Shown here piece by piece: positions 1 through 6,116 of a DNA stretch of 7,501 bases. The DNA comes from JAPUDS01 sp050258575 (GTDB lineage: Bacteria > Patescibacteriota > Saccharimonadia > Saccharimonadales > Saccharimonadaceae): contig JBLMYZ010000032.1 in assembly GCA_050258575.1 (NCBI GenBank), positions 1 through 7,501 on the forward strand, given 5' to 3'. The stretch's first letter is position 1; each line of letters begins with the position of its first letter. Below the pieces are notes generated by a model that had not been told where the DNA came from, searched no databases, and saw nothing but the letters and a program-made list of their open reading frames with translations. Position numbers and translations under genes: made by a program.

Positions 1-141
1 CAGCCTGAGCAGTTGGTATGGTAGGGCTAAGCAATAGACTTGTTGCTGTTAGGGTTGTGACGAAAGCAGCGAAATAGAACGTTTTGGCTCTGGCTGTAGT
101 TGGTTTTTTATGCTAAAAAGCAAGCGCAGGTTGGTACGCAT
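1..141 (-). CDS. N-terminus of probable secreted protein, frame interrupted at an A-run (partial)
   Basis: This is the beginning of a gene cut off by the left window edge. Its ATG at 141 has a good Shine-Dalgarno sequence (AAGGAGA, 9 nt upstream). Read straight through, the frame stops at TAA (51-49) after only 30 residues. If the ribosome shifts to the -1 frame at the A AAA AAC heptamer (109-103), or if one A is missing from the sequence, the product continues to the window edge for 47 residues with a classic Sec signal peptide. That peptide has basic residues at 2-20 (several Arg/Lys), a hydrophobic core at about 21-42 (TFYFAAFVTTLTATSLLL) and a small-residue TAQA end suited to signal peptidase I. 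The -1 frame has no start codon of its own between an upstream TAG and the core, so the two halves need each other. The mature protein lies outside the window and its function is unknown. A sequencing or assembly indel is the simplest explanation. Confidence 0.5.
103..109 (-). promoter_or_regulatory. Candidate -1 slippery heptamer A AAA AAC
   Basis: On the minus strand the codons ATA AAA AAC place the heptamer A AAA AAC in exactly the phase needed for tandem -1 slippage. A -1 shift here joins the ATG-initiated frame to the frame encoding the signal-peptide core. I see no strong downstream hairpin and no upstream Shine-Dalgarno-like stimulator at the usual distance, which weakens the case for programmed shifting. 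Polymerase slippage or a homopolymer length error in the A6 run would give the same appearance. Confidence 0.35.
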
Positions 142-150
142 AGTAAGGAA

Positions 151-157
151 TCTCCTT
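151..157 (-). promoter_or_regulatory. Ribosome binding site of the left-edge gene
   Basis: AAGGAGA lies 9 nt before the ATG at 141. It is the strongest Shine-Dalgarno match in the window and supports this ATG as a real start, even though the frame it opens closes after 30 codons. An A/T-rich TATAAA just upstream (on the minus strand) could be a -10 box. It overlaps the ribosome site so closely that transcription from it would lose the Shine-Dalgarno, so I do not call it a promoter. Confidence 0.6.
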
Positions 158-176
158 TTTATACTTTGTGTGTCTG

Positions 177-219
177 TTTCTCGCAGAGAAAGGTAAAGCC
201 AAAAAACCTTACCTGGTAA
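177..219 (-). repeat. Cluster of short inverted repeats in the spacer after mnmA
   Basis: The 141-bp spacer between mnmA and the left-edge gene holds three short inverted repeats. Reading the minus strand, TTACC-A-GGTAA (219-209) is a near-perfect dyad. Its GGTAA arm can also pair with a TTTACC at about 197-192 across a T-rich loop. Next comes TTTCTC-TGC-GAGAAA (191-177), a perfect 6-bp stem with a 3-nt loop. None is followed by the U-tract of an intrinsic terminator. They could be an operator for the downstream gene, a structured leader, or chance. The rest of the spacer shows nothing I recognise. Confidence 0.3.
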
Positions 220-282
220 TTGCCTCTCGAACAGTGTTTGTTATGTGCTTGGTGGAATGTGGTTATGGGAGCACAAAAAATC

Positions 283-1353
283 TCAGAGCACAATACCCCC
301 GCCGAGCACTTCGTCGCCGCGATACAGGACAGCCGACTGACCGGCAGCAACAGCGCGCTCTGGTTCAAGCATAGCAAGGCTTGCACCGTCAAACTTACAG
401 GGGTGAAGCGCACCTCGGTGTCGCAAACGAACCCGAAGCTGTTCGCCCTGAGCTGGCGCCTCGTTGATAACATGCACATCGCCCAGTTCGAGACGAGTGC
501 GCCACATTGTCTTGTCGCCCAGGTCACGGCTCACATACACCGTATTTGACGACATATCCTTGCCAACAACATAGTACGGCAGTCCGCCGCCTAGCTCTAG
601 TCCGTGACGCTGTCCTAGCGTATAAAACACCGCGCCGTCATGACGGCCCACTACCGCGTCAGTTTGTTTGTCGACGATATCCCCAGGGGCAGCGTCGATA
701 TATTGGCTCAAAAAATCCCGAATCCCTACCTGCCCAACAAAACAGATCCCTTGGCTGTCCTTTTTGCGAGCAGTTGCAAGACCCTTTTTTTGTGCAATTT
801 CGCGCACCTGGTCTTTTTTGTACTCTCCGAGAGGAAAAAGTGTCTTCCCAAGCGCCTCCCCCGTCACGCGATATAAAAAATACGTCTGATCTTTGACTTT
901 ATCTTCCGGTATAAACAATCTCCCGCGATTTTTGCAATCCCCCCCATTTTCCATTTTCCAATCCCCGTTCCCCACCCTGGCATAATGCCCTGTCGCAATC
1001 ATATCCGCCCCGTCAGCCAGTGCCGTCTCTAAAAACAGGGCAAACTTTACCTCTTGGTTGCACATGACATCTGGGTTTGGCGTTCGACCAGCCTGGTACT
1101 CGCGTATCATGTAGTCGACGACTTTGTCGCGGTATTCGTCCTGAAAGTCGTAGACTTTGAACGGTATACCTAGCTGTACCGCTACGCGTTTGGCGTCGGC
1201 GACGTCCTCCGCCCACGGGCAGCGCATACCAGGCAAGTCCTCAGTCCAGTTTTTCATGTATACACCGGTGACGTCGTACCCCTGGTCTTTGAGTAACGCT
1301 GCCGTCACCGAACTGTCCACCCCGCCGCTCATACCGACAAACACTCGTGTCAT
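283..1353 (-). CDS. mnmA: tRNA-specific 2-thiouridylase MnmA
   Basis: MnmA adenylates and then thiolates U34 of the Lys, Glu and Gln tRNAs in the cytoplasm, giving the s2U part of mnm5s2U, with sulfur that starts on a cysteine desulfurase. At 356 residues it is full length. The ATP-binding PP-loop SGGVDSS is at residues 9-15. The first catalytic cysteine is Cys98 in TPNPDVMCNQEVKF, ATGHYARV is at 120-127, KDQTYFLYR at 154-162, and the second cysteine, Cys204, lies in DSQGICFVGQ. The C-terminal beta-barrel region (about 235-356) includes YTLGQRHGL. The ATG overlaps the ydcF-like stop as ATGA and has AAGG 7 nt upstream, so it is translationally coupled and probably co-transcribed with the desulfurase two genes upstream. 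One oddity is a low-complexity insertion at about residues 128-146, between ATGHYARV and KDQTYFLYR. Confidence 0.97.
   Translation of the reverse strand: MTRVFVGMSGGVDSSVTAALLKDQGYDVTGVYMKNWTEDLPGMRCPWAEDVADAKRVAVQLGIPFKVYDFQDEYRDKVVDYMIREYQAGRTPNPDVMCNQEVKFALFLETALADGADMIATGHYARVGNGDWKMENGGDCKNRGRLFIPEDKVKDQTYFLYRVTGEALGKTLFPLGEYKKDQVREIAQKKGLATARKKDSQGICFVGQVGIRDFLSQYIDAAPGDIVDKQTDAVVGRHDGAVFYTLGQRHGLELGGGLPYYVVGKDMSSNTVYVSRDLGDKTMWRTRLELGDVHVINEAPAQGEQLRVRLRHRGALHPCKFDGASLAMLEPERAVAAGQSAVLYRGDEVLGGGIVL
939..960 (-). repeat. Short tandem repeat and G7 run inside mnmA
   Basis: The coding strand carries a tandem AAAATGG (two copies, 957-944) that runs into a seven-G homopolymer. It encodes the WKMENGG part of a non-conserved stretch. 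The surrounding mnmA codons are far more GC-balanced and the frame stays open across it. It resembles the simple purine repeats that turn up inside CPR genes, but this is a resemblance only. Confidence 0.5.
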
Positions 1354-1952
1354 TGCAGTACCTTGGCGCTGATAATAATGATTTTCATGATCTCACTCAC
1401 CCCGAGCCACCAGCCATACGGTGTCGCCCACCACCACTGCGACCACTGTGAGTCACTTCGCACCGGGTGGTTCACGACCACGACGTCTTTGCCGAGTTGA
1501 CGTTCAAACTCGACGCTCGTGCGGCGCTGATGGTACGCAGACGTTACCAGCAGCACGCGTTTTGCGCCCATGTCTTTGAGTAACTTTGCGGTGAATTCAG
1601 CGTTTTCCGCCGTCGTTTCGCTTTGGTCTTCGAGGACAATATGCGCCTGGTCAACCCCTGCCTCTACCGCCTGGTGTTTCATCGCCTCGGCATTTGACAT
1701 GCCGGTTTTGTCAGCTGCCGCCCCTGAAAAAACAAGTAGTTTTGACCACCCTTTTTGGTACAAACTAACTGCTTCGGCCGTTCGCGCCCTGGTGTCGCCG
1801 CCGCTCACGGCAACGATCGCGTCTACTGCGGCACATTTGCCCGAGTCGGTTGGCTTGAAACACGAGTCTATGTCGTCCGGTCCCAGATACAGCGGCAAGG
1901 CAATCGTCGCTACTAACCCAAACACCAGCAGCGTGACCAGAAATGCTTTCAT
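1350..1952 (-). CDS. Membrane-anchored DUF218 (YdcF/SanA/ElyC-like) protein
   Basis: This 200-residue protein has one N-terminal membrane segment (about residues 4-23) followed by a DUF218 domain (about 44-165) that should face outside the cell. Family signatures are visible: AIVAVSGGDTRARTAEAVSLYQKG at the nucleotide-fold start (read in two parts, SGGD at 50-53 and RTAEA at 57-61), SGA at 76-78, the acidic ED-S-TTAEN stretch at 108-117 and VTSAYHQRR at 136-144. Relatives in E. coli (SanA, ElyC, YdcF) are linked to envelope integrity and lipid-carrier metabolism, but no reaction can be assigned here. The C-terminus is tryptophan-rich (W170, 173-175, 181, 182) and ends in a hydrophobic IIII segment. 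Two cysteines just outside the membrane (C31, C40) could form a disulfide. The gene has GGAG 8 nt before its ATG, overlaps the desulfurase stop by ATGA, and is coupled to mnmA. Confidence 0.85.
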   Translation of the reverse strand: MKAFLVTLLVFGLVATIALPLYLGPDDIDSCFKPTDSGKCAAVDAIVAVSGGDTRARTAEAVSLYQKGWSKLLVFSGAAADKTGMSNAEAMKHQAVEAGVDQAHIVLEDQSETTAENAEFTAKLLKDMGAKRVLLVTSAYHQRRTSVEFERQLGKDVVVVNHPVRSDSQWSQWWWATPYGWWLGVSEIMKIIIISAKVLQ

Positions 1953-3094
1953 AGCCGCCGCTCCGTTTCTATCGCCTCAACCAACAGCACCGCCGCTGTA
2001 CGCACAGACGCTTCGTCGTTGAGCCGCCCTAGCGTGAGACGTAAACTGCCGTCGGCCTCTTCGGCGGGCATACCAACGGCGTCGAGGCTCGGCGAACGAC
2101 TGCCGCGGTTCGCCGAACAGGCCGCGCCAGTTGCGACGCAAACGCCTTTGTTGTCGAGGTGAAACACCACGCGCTCGGCGTCGAGACCTGGTATATGAAC
2201 GTGTAAAAATCCGGGAAGATGCTTTTTTGGATGCCCGTCAACCATGAGTCCATCGACTTTTTGCAGTTCGTCAAGCAACATACCGCGTAGCCGTTTCAAC
2301 GTCTCTGCGGCCGCATGACGGCCGCCCTGCGATATGCCGAGCGCAGCCGCAAACCCAACCACGCCAGCGACATTTTCGGTACCGCTGCGCAGCCCGGCCT
2401 CTTGTCCGCCACCGCCAAGCAGAGGCGTCAGCACCACCTCAGGTCGTTTCCATAGTAGCCCCACCTGTTTGGGGCCGTAACATTTGGCGGCGCTCAGCGT
2501 CAGCATGTCGACGCCCAGCCGAGCCACCGACACGTCGAGCGCTCCCACCGCCTGCGACCCGTCGCTAAACAGATACAACGGCGTGAGGTTGCCCTTTGCG
2601 CGACGCTCGTCACGAACCGTTTGCAGCATGCGAGCGATGTCCGCCACCGGCTGCACCGTCCCAAACTCGCCGTCCGCTAGCGTCACACACACCAGGACAG
2701 TATCGTCACGAATCGCTTCACGCACCATGTCGGGCGTCACGAGCCCGGTGTGTTCCGCTCGCGTGACCGAGTGGTCGTATGGCGCGGCCGCACCGCGCAC
2801 CGCCACGTGCTCGACACCGCTCACGACAACATGACCGCCGCGGCTCGCCACACCGCGTACTGCGAGGTTGATCGACTCGGTGGCGCCGGCTGTTGTCGTG
2901 ATATCGGTCGGCTTCGCTCCAATAATCTGGCCGATGGTATGTTTTGCGTCCTCATAGGCCTGTCGGGCGCGGCGTCCGCCCTCGTAGACCGACGACGGGT
3001 TGTAAAACTGGTCGCTAAAATACGGTTGCATAGCCAAAAACACCCGCTCGTCGAGCGGGGTAGCTGCTGCGTGGTCAAGATACATGCTGCCCAT
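1949..3094 (-). CDS. Class V cysteine desulfurase (IscS/NifS family)
   Basis: This PLP enzyme removes sulfur from L-cysteine, forming alanine and an enzyme persulfide. Here the likely acceptor is MnmA, two genes on. Starting at 3094 it has 381 residues, normal for the family. YLDHAAATP at 5-13 opens the fold. The PLP-stacking His is H96 (VEHVAV) and D178/Q181 lie in SDGSQ. The Schiff-base lysine is K204 in SAAKCYGPK, RSGTEN is at 236-241, and the persulfide cysteine is C326 in GAACSANRG. Two positions differ from IscS/NifS: the usual His before the lysine is Ala203, and the usual NNEIG is DGEFG at 141-145. The frame is open to a GTG at 3139 that overlaps the previous stop (TAGTG). I prefer 3094 because homology begins there and a TAAAAT box sits 7 nt upstream; ATG 3085 is also possible. 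I cannot tell IscS from NifS or SufS by function, so I give no symbol. Confidence 0.93.
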   Translation of the reverse strand: MGSMYLDHAAATPLDERVFLAMQPYFSDQFYNPSSVYEGGRRARQAYEDAKHTIGQIIGAKPTDITTTAGATESINLAVRGVASRGGHVVVSGVEHVAVRGAAAPYDHSVTRAEHTGLVTPDMVREAIRDDTVLVCVTLADGEFGTVQPVADIARMLQTVRDERRAKGNLTPLYLFSDGSQAVGALDVSVARLGVDMLTLSAAKCYGPKQVGLLWKRPEVVLTPLLGGGGQEAGLRSGTENVAGVVGFAAALGISQGGRHAAAETLKRLRGMLLDELQKVDGLMVDGHPKKHLPGFLHVHIPGLDAERVVFHLDNKGVCVATGAACSANRGSRSPSLDAVGMPAEEADGSLRLTLGRLNDEASVRTAAVLLVEAIETERRL

Positions 3095-3101
3095 CGTGTC
3101 T

Positions 3102-3107
3102 ATTTTA
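3102..3107 (-). promoter_or_regulatory. Candidate -10 box for the desulfurase gene (leaderless spacing)
   Basis: TAAAAT on the minus strand ends 7 nt before the ATG at 3094. A -10 box normally lies about 7 nt before the transcript start, so the mRNA would begin at or next to the start codon. No Shine-Dalgarno sits at a normal distance from that ATG. I see no extended TGn and no clear -35, so this is weaker than the two TGnTATACT sites further right. Confidence 0.4.
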
Positions 3108-3138
3108 CCTCGCCCTCGCTCGCCTGTCGAATACGACA

Positions 3139-3549
3139 CTAAGCCAGCGACTGGCCTGTATAGGGGTCAAGTTGGTAAACGCGGCGCATAGTGCGTTCGT
3201 AGTACAGACGAATCGCAACAGCAAGGTTTTGCAGCTCAACACCGTCAACATACGAGTAGTCGTGGCCGGTTTGAACTTTCAAAATACCGTTTGGCTGCAC
3301 CTCGTAGCGCGTGATCAGCTGACGCAGTTGGCCGCTGTCAGGATCTTGCCATTCTTCCTGCCACACCCACGTTGCGTTGTCGAGGCAAAAAAAGTCCCGC
3401 CGGTGGCCGTCGGGAACCGGACCGAACAACTCACGACCAACCTCGCTCTCGAGTTTGATCAAATCACGTTCAGTCACGCTCGACACTGGCCGGCCTAACA
3501 GATCCGGCGTGCCGGTAAACATCGTCACGAGCTTACGAAACAACGACAC
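3139..3549 (-). CDS. Uncharacterised 136-residue protein
   Basis: I do not recognise a named family. The protein is soluble, with no signal peptide or membrane segment, no cysteine pair and no obvious catalytic motif. After a short N-terminal helix (about 1-11) and a linker, residues 28-42 look helical and acidic. Residues 54-105 look like alternating beta strands rich in aromatic residues (DFFCLDNATWVWQEEW, then LITRYEV and ILKVQTG), and a basic helix follows at about 106-124. That suggests a small beta-sheet domain, perhaps for ligand or nucleic-acid binding, but this is a guess. The GTG start at 3549 is favoured by TAGGAG 6 nt upstream. The gene begins inside the end of the 84-residue gene (17-nt overlap), so the two are probably translated together. 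The stop is followed at once by the desulfurase leader. Confidence 0.8.
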   Translation of the reverse strand: MSLFRKLVTMFTGTPDLLGRPVSSVTERDLIKLESEVGRELFGPVPDGHRRDFFCLDNATWVWQEEWQDPDSGQLRQLITRYEVQPNGILKVQTGHDYSYVDGVELQNLAVAIRLYYERTMRRVYQLDPYTGQSLA

Positions 3550-3787
3550 GGCTTTCTCCTATCTTGCGCTGACGAAGTTCTGGCATGCGGCGCGACACGT
3601 CAACAATCAGCTGAAGTTGAGCGTTAGCTGGCATAGTGTTGATGAGTTGTACAACATCGGCTTCGCTGTAGACTGTCGGTTGCTCACGCGAAAGCTGCAC
3701 CTCAGCCGTTGGTTCCGGCGTGCGCACGGCGGTTGTTGCAGCGGTGCCAACAAATGCGTCAATCATCGCTTTTAGTACTCCACTCAT
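3533..3787 (-). CDS. Uncharacterised 84-residue protein
   Basis: This small gene sits 13 nt after the tatD stop and overlaps the next gene by 17 nt. The frame is open further upstream into tatD, but that extension reads as a shadow of tatD, so ATG 3787 is chosen. Its Shine-Dalgarno is poor (AGAG about 8 nt away), which suggests it relies on reinitiation after tatD. The product has a small-residue, Ala/Thr-rich N-terminal part (1-35) that looks disordered or linker-like. A predicted helical hairpin at about 39-73 follows (YSEADVVQLINTMP, then NAQLQLIVDVSRRMPELRQRK), with a basic tail. There is no signal peptide or known motif. The packing and overlap, more than the sequence, argue that it is a real gene. 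Confidence 0.65.
   Translation of the reverse strand: MSGVLKAMIDAFVGTAATTAVRTPEPTAEVQLSREQPTVYSEADVVQLINTMPANAQLQLIVDVSRRMPELRQRKIGESRVVVS
3556..3560 (-). promoter_or_regulatory. Ribosome binding site fixing a GTG start
   Basis: AGGAG lies 6 nt before the GTG at 3549, inside the coding sequence of the preceding small gene. It is what decides the non-ATG start of the 136-residue protein; the next in-frame ATG (residue 10) has no comparable site. Confidence 0.65.
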
Positions 3788-3800
3788 AGTTGTTGCTCTG

Positions 3801-4601
3801 TTACTTGCCAGCGAAAAAGAGTCTTTCGAAGTTCTGCTCCGTGGCGGCCGCGATATCTTCGAGCGACAAGCCGCGCTGCTTCGCATGAAACAGGGCAATG
3901 TCACGAATATACATCGGCTCGTTTATTTTACCACGATGTGGCTTCGGCGTCAAATATGGGGCGTCAGTTTCGAAAAGTATTCTGTCTAACGGGGATACAC
4001 CGACGGTCTTGGTGACATCGGTTGCAAAGGTCGAAATGCCGTTCAAGCCCACGTATAGCCCCTTGGACAGACCAACCTGCATATTTGACAAAGTGTCAGT
4101 AAAACTGTGTAAAACGCCTCTCAGCCCATCGTAAGCGTCGAAAATCGGCCAAAAATCATCAAAAACAGAGGTACTACCCGGTTCTTTACTGTTACGAACA
4201 TGAAAACTCACCGGCAAGCCGAACTCAGCTGCGATGTCGAGCTGTTCGCGCAGCATTTGTTGCTGTAGCTCGCGCGGCGAATGTAGGTAAAAGTAGTCCA
4301 GACCAATCTCGCCGATCCCTGCAAACCACGGTTCGGCATGGTGTTGCTGGGCGAGGTTTCGAATATCGGCCACATAGCTCGCCTCGGTGGTGGCTTCGTG
4401 AGGATGGATCCCTACGACGGCGTACACGTTGTCATGAGTGTGCGCGAACGCCACCGCCTCTCGAGAGCTACGCAGGTCAGTCCCAACCACCATGACGCGC
4501 GGGACACCCGCCTCGCGGGCTCGCAGGTACGGCGCGTCGCCACCCTCGGGAAAAAACTCCGAGTCGTGGATATGGCAGTGCGTGTCGCTGAGGTATGTCA
4601 T
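3801..4601 (-). CDS. tatD: TatD-family metal-dependent deoxyribonuclease
   Basis: This is a TIM-barrel amidohydrolase-type nuclease. Family members cleave DNA 3'-5' and have been tied to DNA repair and D-aminoacyl-tRNA deacylation. At 266 residues it is full length, with every metal-site element present: DTHCHIH with H8 and H10, GIHPHE at 64-69, GEIGLDY with E98, SFHVR with H134, LHSF with H165 and ETDAPYLTPKPHRGKINEP with D213. The start codon overlaps the metG stop as ATGA with no Shine-Dalgarno, so translation is probably coupled to metG. The metG-tatD pairing is also common in Firmicutes, where rsmA lies nearby as it does here. The exact subtype (TatD, YcfH, YjjV or YabD) cannot be set from sequence reading alone; YcfH/YabD-like is most likely given the metG link. 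Confidence 0.95.
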   Translation of the reverse strand: MTYLSDTHCHIHDSEFFPEGGDAPYLRAREAGVPRVMVVGTDLRSSREAVAFAHTHDNVYAVVGIHPHEATTEASYVADIRNLAQQHHAEPWFAGIGEIGLDYFYLHSPRELQQQMLREQLDIAAEFGLPVSFHVRNSKEPGSTSVFDDFWPIFDAYDGLRGVLHSFTDTLSNMQVGLSKGLYVGLNGISTFATDVTKTVGVSPLDRILFETDAPYLTPKPHRGKINEPMYIRDIALFHAKQRGLSLEDIAAATEQNFERLFFAGK

Positions 4602-6097
4602 GAGGCGGCCGGCAAGGCAGGCGCTGCTGGAGCGACCGGATGAAGGTCTTTTTTAGGAAATAAGATTTCGGGTTGTTCGCGAATCACGCCGTCTTTAAAG
4701 ATAGCATGGATTTTTTCGGCGGCGGCTGGCAAAAACGGATACAAAAGGTCAGCAATCTGGACCAGCGACGACACAGCGTGGAGCAATACTTCGACGAGAT
4801 GCGCCTCGGCGTCGTCCTCGCGGCCGCGTTTTTTAGCGATTTCCCAGGGTTTAACGTCCTCGAGATACTGGTTGAGTGAACGGACACTGAGCCAGACCTC
4901 GTCCATGGCGCGGTCAAACTGCAGAGCGTCCATAGCGTCGCGGTATGCCTGCATGTCGTGCTCTGCTCCGTCGCCATCGCCGACAACGCCAGCCTGGTAG
5001 CTGAGAACCATTTTGGCCACGCGCGAGACGAGGTTACCGAGGTCGTTAGCTAGCTCGCCGTTGTAGGCAGCTTCAAACTTTTCCCAGGTAAAGTCGCCGT
5101 CCTCCCAGGTGGATACACGGCGTGAAAAGTAGTAGCGAAACGCGTCTTGACCGTAGTTGTCGATAATCTCAAACGGGTCGACAACGTTACCAACCGACTT
5201 GCTCATCTTGGCACCGCCGACGTTGATAAACCCGTGCACCAGCAACTTTTTCGGTAGCGGCACGTCAAGTGCCATGAGCATAGCTGGCCAGATGGCAGCG
5301 TGAAAACGTAAAATGTCTTTGCCGATCACCTGAACGTCCGCCGGCCAGTAGTCCTGCCAGCCCTCTGTGTCAGGATACCCAAGCACCGTCAGATAATTGG
5401 ATAAAGCGTCCATCCAGACATACATCACCTGTGTCGGGTCGCCTGGTACTGGTACGCCCCAGCTGAGGTGTTTGACAGGGCGCGAAAAACTCACGTCTTG
5501 CAGCCCGCTGTCGAGCAACCGCACGATTTCATTTTGGCGAAATGTCGGGACGATCTGCAAGCGTTTTTTGTCGATAGCCTCACGAATACGGTCAGTAAAC
5601 GCGCTGAGTTTGAAAAACCAGTTCTCTTCGCTGAGGCGCTGGTATGGCTGGTTGTGGTCCGGACAGACACCGTTGTTTTCCGTGGCTTCTTTGTCGGTGA
5701 CAAAACTTTCGCAGCCTACACAGTACCAGCCCTCGTAGGTGTTTTTGTACAGATACGGCTCAAGTTTTTGCCAGATAAACTGTACGGCGGCTTTGTGGTG
5801 CAGGTCGGTCGTGCGCACAAAGTCCGTCACGTCTGCGCCAACTACGCCGTAGAGCCGTTGAAAATTGCCGTACATCGTGTCAACGTAGGCCTGCGGCTCC
5901 ATGCCTGCCTCAGCGGCTTTGGCGGCTATTTTCGTACCGTGCTCGTCGGTTCCGGCTTGAAAACGCACCTCGCTCCCGTTTTGTTTCTGGTAGCGCGCCC
6001 AGATGTCAGCATACAAATAATCCATCGCGTTGCCGATATGCGGCGTTGCGTTGGCATAAGGAATAGCGGTTGTTACGTATAAATGTTTTTTGCTCAT
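4598..6097 (-). CDS. metG: Methionyl-tRNA synthetase
   Basis: This cytoplasmic class I synthetase charges tRNA-Met with methionine. At 499 residues it contains the catalytic core and anticodon-binding helical domain but lacks the C-terminal EMAP/Trbp111 tRNA-binding domain carried by longer versions. It ends instead in an Ala/Pro-rich tail (about 485-499). The HIGH motif reads HIGN at 20-23, GTDEHGTKI is at 49-57 and KMSKSVGN at 297-304. A zinc knuckle of the Thermus type (CxxC ... CxxH) uses C126, C129, C145 and H148. ENWFFKLS (158-165), YVWMDALSNYL (226-236) and the anticodon-region VKPWEIAK are also present. The start lies 19 nt after the laccase-domain gene. An AGGTG only 2 nt from the ATG is too close to act as a normal Shine-Dalgarno, while an extended -10 box ends 7 nt upstream. 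Confidence 0.97.
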   Translation of the reverse strand: MSKKHLYVTTAIPYANATPHIGNAMDYLYADIWARYQKQNGSEVRFQAGTDEHGTKIAAKAAEAGMEPQAYVDTMYGNFQRLYGVVGADVTDFVRTTDLHHKAAVQFIWQKLEPYLYKNTYEGWYCVGCESFVTDKEATENNGVCPDHNQPYQRLSEENWFFKLSAFTDRIREAIDKKRLQIVPTFRQNEIVRLLDSGLQDVSFSRPVKHLSWGVPVPGDPTQVMYVWMDALSNYLTVLGYPDTEGWQDYWPADVQVIGKDILRFHAAIWPAMLMALDVPLPKKLLVHGFINVGGAKMSKSVGNVVDPFEIIDNYGQDAFRYYFSRRVSTWEDGDFTWEKFEAAYNGELANDLGNLVSRVAKMVLSYQAGVVGDGDGAEHDMQAYRDAMDALQFDRAMDEVWLSVRSLNQYLEDVKPWEIAKKRGREDDAEAHLVEVLLHAVSSLVQIADLLYPFLPAAAEKIHAIFKDGVIREQPEILFPKKDLHPVAPAAPALPAAS

Positions 6098-6104
6098 CGC
6101 ACCT

Positions 6105-6113
6105 AGTATACCA
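6105..6113 (-). promoter_or_regulatory. Extended -10 promoter for metG (leaderless spacing)
   Basis: TGGTATACT on the minus strand matches an extended -10 (TGnTATAAT) except for one base. It ends 7 nt before the metG ATG and lies in the short gap between genes. Transcription would start at or one base before the ATG, giving a leaderless message. The -35 region is not recognisable, which is usual for extended -10 promoters. The box also falls just outside the upstream gene, so its sequence is not constrained by protein coding. Confidence 0.6.
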
Positions 6114-6116
6114 GAG

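Noticed and set aside
161..166. A/T-rich TATAAA region as a -10 promoter for the left-edge gene
   Set aside because: It abuts the Shine-Dalgarno so closely that the resulting transcript would lack it, and there is no -35 or TGn extension.
159..527. 122-codon minus-strand frame across the end of mnmA and the spacer
   Set aside because: It overlaps mnmA in another frame, has no family features, and its start is buried in a well-supported gene.
283..3549. Possible TGA recoding as in Gracilibacteria/SR1
   Set aside because: TGA ends mnmA, the desulfurase, metG, the ydcF-like gene and rsmA exactly where the families end, so it is a normal stop here.
3533..3904. Longer 123-residue version of the small gene starting inside tatD
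   Set aside because: The extra 39 residues read the tatD 3' end in another frame and are Ser/Arg-rich shadow sequence. The ATG at 3787 just after the tatD stop is more sensible.
5468..6082. 204-codon plus-strand open frame opposite metG
   Set aside because: It is antisense to a clear full-length synthetase, has no recognisable domains, and such long shadows are common opposite GC-balanced coding sequence.
4598..6097. The CxxC...CxxH zinc knuckle of MetG as an unusual three-cysteine site
   Set aside because: The Thermus-type methionyl-tRNA synthetase uses the same C3H arrangement, so it is ordinary. The HIGN version of HIGH is also a mild variant of a motif whose last residue varies.
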